From: Nocardia sp. alder85J
GTDB taxonomy: Bacteria; Actinomycetota; Actinomycetes; Mycobacteriales; Mycobacteriaceae
Length of the DNA stretch: 64,000 nt
NCBI RefSeq assembly: GCF_020176955.2
Contig: NZ_JAIUCZ020000011.1
Span: 248,001-312,000 of the forward strand
Reading direction: 5' to 3'
Shown: one piece after another, positions 16,148 to 24,216 of the stretch
Layout of the letters: each line of letters begins with the position of its first letter
Numbering within the stretch: the stretch's first letter is position 1
Notes under the pieces: model-generated
The model's database searches: none
Told to the model about the DNA's origin: nothing
Seen by the model: the letters and a program-made list of their open reading frames with translations, nothing else
Position numbers and translations under genes: made by a program

Positions 16148-17425
16148 ATGGCCAGGCCCGCGCGACTCGCTGAGACACCCACCGAACTGCTGTCCGGCAT
16201 GCGCGAGGTGATCGAGGGCCCGCTGGCCGAGATCGCGAACCGGTTCTCGCTGCGCCTGGCCGACCGCTGTCCGCACACCGCGCTGATCATCTTCACCCGC
16301 GAATGCACCGGCCGCCCCCGCAAGGTGGCCGGACCCGCGGACCTGATCGAACGGGTCACCATCGGCGAACTCGACGTGCTGCGGCAGTCGCTGGACCACG
16401 GCGCCACCCGCACCGGCCCGGCGCGGCTGGCCGGGGCCGCCCACCGGGTGTGGGCGGTCCGCGACCGCACCGACACCCTGCTGGTGCTGGTCCTGCCCGA
16501 GGACGCGGAAGTGGCTGCACCGCAGGAGATCTCAGCTCAGTTCGGCGTTGTCGCGACCTCGATCCGGCAGCAGGTGGCGCAGGCCAGCCCGGACTACCTC
16601 GCCGAATCCCGGGCCGCCTCCAGCGAACGCGCCCGCACCATCACCGAACTCACCGCCGTCCAGGAAGCGACCCTGACCGGCCTGCTCGGTACCCTGCGCT
16701 CGGCCGACCTGGACGACCGCCGCGCCCGCGCCGCGGCCACCGAGATCGCCTCCGGCGCCCTGATCGCCCTGCGCGCGGCCGGCGAATCCGACCGCGCCCG
16801 CTTCGCCGAACCCCTGACCGAGGCGTTCGCCCGCCTGCACGCGGAGATCGACTCGCTGCTGTGCGGCCGCGGCATCGATCTGCACTGCTCCGGCCCCGCC
16901 GACGACCGCAGCGTCTCCGGCGAGATCGCCTATGCCGCAAGGGCGATGGTGCGCGCGGTGGTCCTGGCCTTCGGCGCCGAACCGGGCCCGGAGCGGATCC
17001 GGGTGGCCTGGGCTTGCGACGGCGACAACCTCCTGATCGACGCCCAGGAACAGGCCGCCGGCACCGTCGACACCGAGGCCCTCGCCCGCCAGCTGTCCGG
17101 TCGCGCCGACGCCGTCCGCGGCGCCTACACCCTGGAATCGGTGCCCGGCTGGGGCAGCCGCGTCACCCTCACCATCCCCCTGGAACACCACCGCCCCCGC
17201 GCCGGCGAACACCCCCTGTCGGTCCTGAACCGCCGCGAACTGGAGGTATTGGGCCACCTCACCGCCGGAAAGCGCAACCGCGCCATCGCCGACGCCCTCG
17301 GGATCACCGAGAGCACGGTGAAATTCCACGTCGCCCGCCTGCTGAAGAAACTGGACGTCGCCACCCGCGGCGAAGCCGCCGTCCTCGGCGCCCGCCTCGG
17401 CGTCGACACCGACCACCTGCCCTGA
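16148..17425 (+). CDS. LuxR/NarL-type transcriptional regulator with kinase-like middle domain
   Basis: 425 residues from ATG 16148. The C-terminal ~65 residues are a GerE/LuxR HTH (LNRRELEVLGHLTAGKRNRA, IADALGITESTVKFHVARLL). The middle region (SERARTITELTAVQEATLTG; LESVPGWGSRVTLTIPLE) resembles the dimerisation and HATPase-like parts of NarX/DesK-type sensors, but I see no clear phospho-acceptor His. The N-terminal ~130 residues may be a sensory domain. Divergent from mscR, so it may control formaldehyde or nitrosative stress genes (inference). Confidence 0.7.
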   Translation: MARPARLAETPTELLSGMREVIEGPLAEIANRFSLRLADRCPHTALIIFTRECTGRPRKVAGPADLIERVTIGELDVLRQSLDHGATRTGPARLAGAAHRVWAVRDRTDTLLVLVLPEDAEVAAPQEISAQFGVVATSIRQQVAQASPDYLAESRAASSERARTITELTAVQEATLTGLLGTLRSADLDDRRARAAATEIASGALIALRAAGESDRARFAEPLTEAFARLHAEIDSLLCGRGIDLHCSGPADDRSVSGEIAYAARAMVRAVVLAFGAEPGPERIRVAWACDGDNLLIDAQEQAAGTVDTEALARQLSGRADAVRGAYTLESVPGWGSRVTLTIPLEHHRPRAGEHPLSVLNRRELEVLGHLTAGKRNRAIADALGITESTVKFHVARLLKKLDVATRGEAAVLGARLGVDTDHLP

Positions 17426-17553
17426 ACCGGCTCACCACGAGCGGTCTCGCTTGCGTGCGACCGATGGCAGCTGTGTCCATCCGGCGGAACGTTCGGTGCA
17501 GCGCTCCGCACCGTCCTCCCTCGACCTGATCGAACGTCGGAGGCCGGCGGCAC

Positions 17554-18303
17554 TCAGTCCGATTCGAGCAGGTACCGCAGATACCGTTCGGGGGCGGCGA
17601 GGAAGTCGCGGGTCATCTGCACCGGCAGCGCATCGTCGTAGGCGACCCGGTCGATACCGCCGTCGTCGCCGATCTGGTAGATCGTCGCCCCGGGTAGCGC
17701 GAGCAGGATCGGGGAGTGGGTGGCCACGATGAGCTGGCAGCGCTGGGCGATCAGTTCGGCGAAACGCGCCAGCACCGCCAGGCAGCCGCGCGGGGACAGC
17801 GCCGCCTCGGGCTCGTCCAGCAGATAGAGGCCGTCGGGCCCGAACCGCTCCCGCATCAGCGCGACGAACGACTCACCGTGCGAGCGCTCGTGCAGCCGGA
17901 CCCCGCCGTAGCCTGCTTCGGCCAGACCCGGGATGCGCTCGATCTCGGTGGCGACGTTGTAGAACGATTCGGCGCGCAGGAAGAACCTGGTCCGGGGCTT
18001 GCGGGTGCCCCACGACACGCGCAGGTGGTCACCGAGTTCGGATTCGGTGGACCTGGTCGCGAAGCGGAAATTCTGGCTGCCGCCTTCGGGATTGAATCCG
18101 GTGGCGACCGCGATCGCCTCCAGCAGCGTGGATTTGCCGCTGCCGTTCTCGCCCACCAGGAAGATCGCACCCGGCGGAATCCGCAGGCCGCCCCCGCGGC
18201 GCAGCGCCGCGACCACGGGCAGGTCGAACGGATACCCGTCCCGCTCGTCCGCGCTCGGATCGATCCGCACCTCCCGGATGAATCCACGTTGCTCTGTCAC
18301 CAC
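17554..18303 (-). CDS. AAA/ABC-type ATPase (AAA_21-like)
   Basis: 249 residues, GTG start at 18303 or 18300. Walker A in FLVGENGSGKSTLLEAIAVA (about residues 48-67), signature-like region LHERSHGESFVALM, Walker B in LYLLDEPEAALSPRG, and an H-loop in LIVATHSPILLALPG. This matches stand-alone predicted ATPases related to Rad50/ABC heads that bind ATP as dimers. Such proteins are widespread in actinobacteria and their substrate is unknown. No nuclease or partner gene is adjacent. Confidence 0.75.
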   Translation of the reverse strand: MVTEQRGFIREVRIDPSADERDGYPFDLPVVAALRRGGGLRIPPGAIFLVGENGSGKSTLLEAIAVATGFNPEGGSQNFRFATRSTESELGDHLRVSWGTRKPRTRFFLRAESFYNVATEIERIPGLAEAGYGGVRLHERSHGESFVALMRERFGPDGLYLLDEPEAALSPRGCLAVLARFAELIAQRCQLIVATHSPILLALPGATIYQIGDDGGIDRVAYDDALPVQMTRDFLAAPERYLRYLLESD

Positions 18304-18578
18304 TCGTGTCCCCCTCGCCCACCCGTCGATCCGGCTTCGGGCGGATCATGCACACGGTGGACACGGGGCACCGCCGCGCTCTGCACTGTCGCACGCTGTC
18401 GCCGCCGCGCTGTGTCGCACCACGCTACCCGCCGCGCACTGTCGTTCATCGCGTCGCTGTATTCCCGGTCGCCGCGCATCGCGGAGACCGGCTCCATTGT
18501 GCATGCGTCGCGCCGGTTTTCGGGAACAGGCGAGTGCCCTGTCGTGGTGTCGCGCGGCCGGGCCTTCCGCCACCGGAA
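18304..18578. repeat. intergenic with three CCGCCGCGC units
   Basis: 275 nt without a gene. The motif CCGCCGCGC occurs at 18372, 18403 and 18429, each followed by variants of CACTGTCG, giving a degenerate ~30-nt tandem repeat upstream of the ATPase start. Whether it binds a regulator is unknown. Confidence 0.35.
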
Positions 18579-19142
18579 CTACCCGACCGGTGCCTCCGCC
18601 TGCAACACGGTGAGGAAGGCCCGCATCCACAGCGGGTGGTCCGGCCAGGCGCGGCCGGAGACGATGTTGCCGTCGACGTGGTCGGGGCTGTCGACCCAGT
18701 GGGCGCCGGCGGCGGCCAGGTCGGGTTCCAGGGCGGGGTAGGCGCTGCAACTGCGGCCGGTGAGGGCGCCGGTGGCGGCGAGGATCAGGGGGCCGTGGCA
18801 GAGGGCGGCGATGGGTTTGCCGGTGTCGACGAAATGCTGCACCAGGTGGCGGCAATCCTTGTTGCCGCGCAGGTATTCCGGGGCTCTGCCGCCGGGGATG
18901 ACCAGGGCCGCGTAGGTATCCGGGTCGACCTCGGTGAAAGCCAGGTCGGCGGGCCAGGTGTGGCCGGGCTTCTCGGTGTAGGTGTCGAAGCCGGGGACGA
19001 AATCGTGGACCACGAACTGCAACACCTTGCGGGCGGGGGCGGCGATGTCCACCTCGTAGCCCGCTTCCAGCAATCGCTGGTACGGGTACATGACCTCGAG
19101 GTCCTCGGCGGCATCTCCGGTGATCAGAAGCACCTTCGGCAT
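18579..19142 (-). CDS. DJ-1/PfpI-family protein
   Basis: 187 residues from ATG 19142. DJ-1/PfpI class I glutamine-amidotransferase-like fold: MPKVLLITGDAAEDLEVMYP with the conserved Glu, the strand ALVIPGGRAPEYLR, and the nucleophile elbow IAALCHGPLILAA carrying the reactive Cys. Family members act as glyoxalases, deglycases or stress chaperones. It begins 36 nt after the nitric oxide synthase stop on the same strand, so the two are probably co-transcribed and it may act under nitrosative or carbonyl stress (inference). Confidence 0.8.
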   Translation of the reverse strand: MPKVLLITGDAAEDLEVMYPYQRLLEAGYEVDIAAPARKVLQFVVHDFVPGFDTYTEKPGHTWPADLAFTEVDPDTYAALVIPGGRAPEYLRGNKDCRHLVQHFVDTGKPIAALCHGPLILAATGALTGRSCSAYPALEPDLAAAGAHWVDSPDHVDGNIVSGRAWPDHPLWMRAFLTVLQAEAPVG

Positions 19143-19178
19143 GGGCGCTCACCTCCGGGACAGATGGTAGGGCCCGGA

Positions 19179-20306
19179 TCACTCCCGGCGGACGAAGTTC
19201 GGTCGGACGGCCGGGTCGGGGGGATCGTAGTAGCGGTGGAAGGTGGGGGTGAGGCCCGCGGACATGGGTGGGTTGATCCAGGACCAGTCGGCGGGGCAGC
19301 CGCGGCCGGCGGCCTCCTCGCGGCGCACGTGCCCGAGGAACTGTGTGGCGACGGTGTGGTGGTCGACGATGTACACGCCGGCCTTCCGATAGCTGTGCAG
19401 CACCGCCACATTCAGCTCCACCAGGGCGCGGTCGCGCCACAGGGTGCGCTCGCTGGAGCGGTCCAGGCCGAGTCGTTCGGCGATCACGGGCAGCATGTCG
19501 TAGCGGTCCCGGTCGCTGAGGTTGCGGGCGCCGATCTCGGTGGAGACGTACCAGCCGTTGAACGGGGCCACCGGATAGGTGAGGCCGCCGATCTCCAGAT
19601 TCATGTTCGAAACCGCCGGTATCGCATGCCATTTCAGGCCGAGCTCGGCGAACCAGGGATGGTCCGGATGTTCCAGCGGGACCTCGCGGACCACGTCCGG
19701 CGGCAGCGGGAACCAGCGCAGCGGCTCGCCGGGCGCGCTGATCAGCAGGGGCAGTACGTCGAAGGCCGTGCGGGCGCCGCGCCAGCCGAGGCGGCGGGCC
19801 AGGTCGGTGAGTTCGACCGCGTCCGGATCGCCGAGCACCGTACCGTCCGGCGTGCGGTAACCGGCGTAACGGATCAACTGCGAGTTGAGGATCCGGAACG
19901 ACTGCCCGTCCGGGCCGGCCTGTGGTCCGACGGTGATCAGGGAGCGCACCGCGCGGCCCTGGAGTGCGCGGCGCAGGTGCTCGAAGCAGGCCGCGGCCAG
20001 ATCCGCGGCGCTGCGCACTGATCGGGCGTCGAGCAATTCCAGTGAGCGCCAATGGCTGCGGCCCACGCAGCGATCGTGATTGCGCCAGGCCAGCCGGGCG
20101 CCGATCACGATCTCCTCGGCGGTCTGCCGATAGCTGCCGTGGGTGCGCAACTGCCACAACGCCATCAACCGGCGGCGGCGGGGCAGGTGGGACAGTTCGG
20201 GTTGCCGGAAGAACTCGTCGCATTCGCGTAATCGGCGGCCCAGGTCGGCGTCGGGGGCGGGATTCGGTTCGACGACCGACGGGACACGAGCGGCGGTGCG
20301 ATTCAC
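19179..20306 (-). CDS. nos: nitric oxide synthase oxygenase (bacterial NOS)
   Basis: 375 residues from GTG 20306 (GGAG upstream). A NOS oxygenase domain without a reductase domain, the usual form in Bacillus and actinobacteria. Heme-thiolate segment IGARLAWRNHDRCVGRSHW (axial Cys about residue 80), substrate-binding block APFNGWYVSTEIGARN with the Arg-binding Glu (about 256), plus GLKWHAIPAVSNMNLEIGG and WSWINPPMSAGLTPTFHRYY in the pterin/dimer region. It makes NO and citrulline from arginine using electrons from host reductases. Followed by the DJ-1-like gene. Confidence 0.9.
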   Translation of the reverse strand: MNRTAARVPSVVEPNPAPDADLGRRLRECDEFFRQPELSHLPRRRRLMALWQLRTHGSYRQTAEEIVIGARLAWRNHDRCVGRSHWRSLELLDARSVRSAADLAAACFEHLRRALQGRAVRSLITVGPQAGPDGQSFRILNSQLIRYAGYRTPDGTVLGDPDAVELTDLARRLGWRGARTAFDVLPLLISAPGEPLRWFPLPPDVVREVPLEHPDHPWFAELGLKWHAIPAVSNMNLEIGGLTYPVAPFNGWYVSTEIGARNLSDRDRYDMLPVIAERLGLDRSSERTLWRDRALVELNVAVLHSYRKAGVYIVDHHTVATQFLGHVRREEAAGRGCPADWSWINPPMSAGLTPTFHRYYDPPDPAVRPNFVRRE

Positions 20307-20453
20307 GACAAACTCCGGTTCGACGCGGCGTGCTGCACAATAACTGTACTTCTCATCGTGCCAGCATCGGCCGGAGTCCGTGGGCTGTTTCGCAACGATA
20401 TCGTGGTGACATCGCCCCGCCACCCGTGAAACGGGCATTTGCGACAGGGTCGC

Positions 20454-21722
20454 TCAGGCCGTCGTCGGCTCCGATTCCGATTCGGCCGCGCCGAATCTGA
20501 TCCCCCGGGCCTCCCGGCCCAGCGAGGTGAAGAAGACGACCGCCAGGAACACCGGAATGATGGTCACCGCCAGCGCGAACGGATACCCGTGGTGTTCGGC
20601 CAGCCGTTCCTGGATCGGCAGGTTCAGCGAGGCCAGCAGATTACCGAGCTGATAGGTGACGCCCGGATAGAAACCGCGGATGGCGTCCGGCGACATCTCG
20701 GTGAGATGCGCCGGGATCACACCCCAGGCGCCCTGCACCGCCAGCTGCATGAGAAATGAACCGAGACACAGCATTCCGGCGGTGTGCGAGTAGGCGAACA
20801 GCGGCACGATGGGCAGCCCCAGCACCGCGCAGAACACGATCGTGTTGCGGCGGCCGTACTTCGACGACAGCGTGCCGAACACCAGCCCGCCGATGATCGC
20901 GCCGACGTTGTACAGCACCGCGATCCAGCGCGCGGCCGTGGTGGACAGCCCCGCGCCCTCGTGCACGTGCGCGGACAGGAAGGTGGGGTACACGTCCTGG
21001 GTGCCGTGGCTCATCCAGTTGAACGCGGTCATCAGCAGCACCAGATAGACGAAGCGGCGCAACACCACCGGATTCGACAGCACGGTCCGCAGCGAGGTCT
21101 TGGTGCTGCGCAATCGCTCCTGGGTGGCCTCCCAGACCTCCGATTCCTTGACCCGGGACCGGATGATCAGGATGACCAGCGCCGGCACGATCGACAGCGC
21201 GAACAGCCAGCGCCACGACAGGCCCCACCAGTTGATCACCAGCAGCGACGCCAGCGAGGCCAGCAGATATCCGAACGAATATCCCTCCTGGAGCAGCCCC
21301 GAGAAGAAGCCGCGGCGTTCGGCGGGGATCTTCTCCATCGCCAGCGCGGCCCCCAGCCCCCATTCGCCGCCCATCCCGATGCCGTACAGCAGCCGCAGGA
21401 TCACCAGCACCGTGAAATTGGGCGCGAACGCGCACAGGAAGCCGGCGACGGAATAACAGGCGACGTTGACCATCAGCGGGGTGCGGCGACCGACCCGGTC
21501 GGCCCACAACCCGAACAGCAGCGCCCCGACCGGGCGCATGATCAGGGTCGCCGTCGTGATGAAGGCGACCTCGGTCGTCTTCATGTGAAAGCTCTTCGCG
21601 ATGTCGGCGTATACCAGCACCACGAGGAAGAAATCGAAAGCGTCCATCGTCCAGCCCAATTGGGCTGCGATGAAGGCATTGCGCTGGTCGGTGGTGAGCC
21701 GGCCGCTCGATTGTGTCGTCAT
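20454..21722 (-). CDS. MFS transporter (SHS lactate/sialate:H+ symporter-like)
   Basis: 422 residues from ATG 21722, with 12 predicted membrane segments. N-terminal signature QLGWTMDAFDFFLVVLVYAD is followed by the TM2-TM3 loop GLWADRVGRRTPLM (MFS motif A) and RLLYGIGMGGEWGLGAALAM (motif B/TM4), both characteristic of carboxylate symporters of the SHS/JEN type. It probably imports a monocarboxylate such as lactate with a proton. An upstream in-frame codon would add 16 residues and is less likely. It stands alone, with no metabolic partner beside it. Confidence 0.75.
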   Translation of the reverse strand: MTTQSSGRLTTDQRNAFIAAQLGWTMDAFDFFLVVLVYADIAKSFHMKTTEVAFITTATLIMRPVGALLFGLWADRVGRRTPLMVNVACYSVAGFLCAFAPNFTVLVILRLLYGIGMGGEWGLGAALAMEKIPAERRGFFSGLLQEGYSFGYLLASLASLLVINWWGLSWRWLFALSIVPALVILIIRSRVKESEVWEATQERLRSTKTSLRTVLSNPVVLRRFVYLVLLMTAFNWMSHGTQDVYPTFLSAHVHEGAGLSTTAARWIAVLYNVGAIIGGLVFGTLSSKYGRRNTIVFCAVLGLPIVPLFAYSHTAGMLCLGSFLMQLAVQGAWGVIPAHLTEMSPDAIRGFYPGVTYQLGNLLASLNLPIQERLAEHHGYPFALAVTIIPVFLAVVFFTSLGREARGIRFGAAESESEPTTA

Positions 21723-21920
21723 GTGGGTCCTTACCGGGCGAGACGATTCCGGTGGCGCCGGAATCGCCACCGGGCACGCCGCCGGCCGCGGACCGGCGCC
21801 GCGGCGAAAGTGTGCGTTTCACCGCGCGATCCGCGCCCCGCTTCGGGACCTTCTCTAACAATCCCTTGGGAAATTTTACGTAACCTTGGGGTGACGAGAG
21901 GTGACCGCTTACCCGACGCG

Positions 21921-22577
21921 CTACTCGGTAGCCGGCTCGACGAGGGCCAGCAGCTCCGCGCGGATGCGCTGCGGGTCCGCGCCCGCGGCGGCGAACACCC
22001 GCTCGCACAACTGCTCGTCGGTGTCGAGCAGGCCCAGCAGCAGATGTTCGGTGCGAATCTCGGTGTCGCGCCGCCGGGCCCACCATCCGGCGCGCTGGAT
22101 GGCCTGCATCAGGACCCGCGACATCGCGGCCCGATAGCGCCCGAAGCCGATGCGCAGCATCTCGTTGGTCAGGCCGAGGGTGGACAACGACTGCGCGGCA
22201 ATCGAATCGGGTGTCGCGATCGCGGTGCGGCCGATGCCCAGCAGCAGATGGTCCGGGGTGATGGCCTCGTCGCCGACCGTGATCGACTGCCGGAAGGCCG
22301 CTTCCAGCGCCGCCTTGGCCTCCTCGGTGAACGGCAGATGGTTCGGGCTGGGCTCGCCCGCGCCGGGCTCCGGCCGCAGCCGTTGCGCCGCATCGGCCGG
22401 GCTGAGCCCCTCGTGCAGCAGCAGTTGCACAGTGGCGGGGGCGGTCCCGTCCTCGGCGGCCCCCAGCACGCCGAGCAGCAGGTGTTCGGATCCGATGTGC
22501 CGGTGGTGCAGCCGCCGCGCCTCCTCCTGCGAGACCACCACGACCCGTCGCGCCGCGTCGTCGAAACGCTCGAACAT
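21921..22577 (-). CDS. Clp N-domain protein without ATPase modules
   Basis: 218 residues from ATG 22577. It begins MFERFDDAARRVVVVSQEEA, then GSEHLLLGVLGAAEDG, a ClpC-type N-domain, with further Clp_N-like repeats ITPDHLLLGIGRTAIATPDS and RTEHLLLGLLDTDEQLCERV. No Walker motifs are present, so it cannot unfold proteins itself. Such stand-alone N-domain proteins are common in actinobacteria and may act as adaptors or decoys for ClpC substrates (inference). Confidence 0.8.
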   Translation of the reverse strand: MFERFDDAARRVVVVSQEEARRLHHRHIGSEHLLLGVLGAAEDGTAPATVQLLLHEGLSPADAAQRLRPEPGAGEPSPNHLPFTEEAKAALEAAFRQSITVGDEAITPDHLLLGIGRTAIATPDSIAAQSLSTLGLTNEMLRIGFGRYRAAMSRVLMQAIQRAGWWARRRDTEIRTEHLLLGLLDTDEQLCERVFAAAGADPQRIRAELLALVEPATE

Positions 22578-22662
22578 GCCGCCTCCTCGGGGTGTTCCTG
22601 ACGAGTTTAGCCACGGCAACGAATTATTCTGCCGGACAACATGTTCGGTCGTGCGCGGTCGG

Positions 22663-24066
22663 TCAGGAGGCGGCCAGGCCCGAGAAGTCGCGCAGCACCA
22701 CGTGATTGCGGTCGGCGACGCTGCCCAGCGCGTGGTCCGGGTGCAGGCCCAGATACTGGCGGCGGGTGCGGGTGCTCCAGCGCCGCGCGGCCTCGCTGCG
22801 GGTCTTGTAGAAGTTGACCATGTAGCCACCGGTGTACACCCGCACCAGCAGATAGCCGCCCGGGTACTCCTTGACCGCGGCGCCCTCGGTGAACTCGACC
22901 TCGATACCGGTGTCGGGCCGCCCGCGCCGGTTGCGGTGGGTGTGCCCACTGTGGTGCAGGAAGACGCCGGGCGCCGCGCGGTACGCCTCGTGCAGTCCCG
23001 CGGCGGTGGCGCGGTCGAGCACGAAACCGGGCCCGCCCGGATTGCTCACCGCCGCCGACAGTGTCACCGGGTGGTGGCCGAAGACGAGGGTGGGCCGGTC
23101 CGGATCGGCGGCCAGCACCTCGCGCAGCCGCGCCAGCTGCGGGGCGACGATGGTGCCGCCGGAGCCGCGCAGCCGGGTGGTGTCCAGTCCGATCAGCCGC
23201 AGCCCGCCCGCCTCGTGCGTGACGAGCTGCTGCCTGGCGTGGAAGGCCGCACCCCACGGGTCGTTGCCGGGCGCGATCGGCGCGTCGTGATTGCCGCGGC
23301 AGGCCAGCCAGTCGTCGCCGAGCCGGCCCCAGCGGTCCAGCCGCGCCCGGATCGCGCGGGACTGCTCCACGGTGCCGCTGTCGGTCAGGTCGCCCGCCAG
23401 GATCAGGTGGTCGGCGGCGCGGTCGGGCCGGCGCACATCGCCGAGCACCGCGTCCAGCATCAGTTCCGGATACTCGGCGGTGTCGTGCCGGACGCCGGTC
23501 GGCAGCCCGGCCACCAGCAGGCCGCTGGCGCGTTCGCCGTAGTGCACGTCGTTGGCCAGCGCCAGCGTGCGCAACAGCACCCCCGGCGGCGGTGTGAGCG
23601 TGGTGAACACGCCGGTGGATTCCGGGGTGCCGGGCGCGCGGGTCACCAGGGTGCGGGCCGGGACGGCGCGACGGCCGTCCGAGTACGCCTCGAACCGGTA
23701 CGACCGCCCGGGTTCGAGCCCGTGGATCTCCGCGTAGTGGAAGGGGGTCCGGGTGGTGTCGAGGTGATACGGCCGCGCCGGGAGCCGCCCGTCCGCGGGC
23801 GTGATCCGCACCTCGGTGTCCGCGGGCTCGGGCCGCAGCCGCCCGGAGCGGTCCCGGACCCGGGTGGTCCAGGTCAGCACCGCCGACCGGTCCGTCACCG
23901 TCACCACCTCGAGGTCCGAGGCGAACAGCGATTGCCGTTGCACCCGAACAGGATTCGTCGTATGCACGGTGAACGCCGCCGGTGCGCGGAACGGCGTCCG
24001 CACCGTCACCGCCGCCGCGCCCACCGCCACATTCGCCAACCACACCGTCCGCAAACGCGCGCCCAT
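22663..24066 (-). CDS. metallophosphoesterase (calcineurin-like)
   Basis: 467 residues. Start at ATG 24066 chosen because SD GGAGG lies 6 nt upstream; an ATG at 24099 has none. The N-terminal ~160 residues form a fibronectin/Ig-like sandwich (ADTEVRITPADGRLPARPYH), as in purple-acid-phosphatase relatives. The catalytic domain carries NDVHYGE, LAGDLTDSG, CRGNHDAP, FGHHPVTLS and SGHTHRN, the full dimetal ligand set. No clear signal peptide. Substrate unknown; phosphodiesterase or phosphomonoesterase activity is inferred. Confidence 0.8.
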   Translation of the reverse strand: MGARLRTVWLANVAVGAAAVTVRTPFRAPAAFTVHTTNPVRVQRQSLFASDLEVVTVTDRSAVLTWTTRVRDRSGRLRPEPADTEVRITPADGRLPARPYHLDTTRTPFHYAEIHGLEPGRSYRFEAYSDGRRAVPARTLVTRAPGTPESTGVFTTLTPPPGVLLRTLALANDVHYGERASGLLVAGLPTGVRHDTAEYPELMLDAVLGDVRRPDRAADHLILAGDLTDSGTVEQSRAIRARLDRWGRLGDDWLACRGNHDAPIAPGNDPWGAAFHARQQLVTHEAGGLRLIGLDTTRLRGSGGTIVAPQLARLREVLAADPDRPTLVFGHHPVTLSAAVSNPGGPGFVLDRATAAGLHEAYRAAPGVFLHHSGHTHRNRRGRPDTGIEVEFTEGAAVKEYPGGYLLVRVYTGGYMVNFYKTRSEAARRWSTRTRRQYLGLHPDHALGSVADRNHVVLRDFSGLAAS

Positions 24067-24216
24067 GGAAACCTCCGCCCAGTGTCCCCGGTTCGACATC
24101 GCGACGGTACGGCCGCCGTCTGAACGCTCCGGGGTGCGGATGTGTCCGCGCGGCTGCCGGTGCGGGATATTTCCGCCACGCCGGGCCGCCGCCGGTAAAC
24201 CGGCGTTCGCCTGGGC

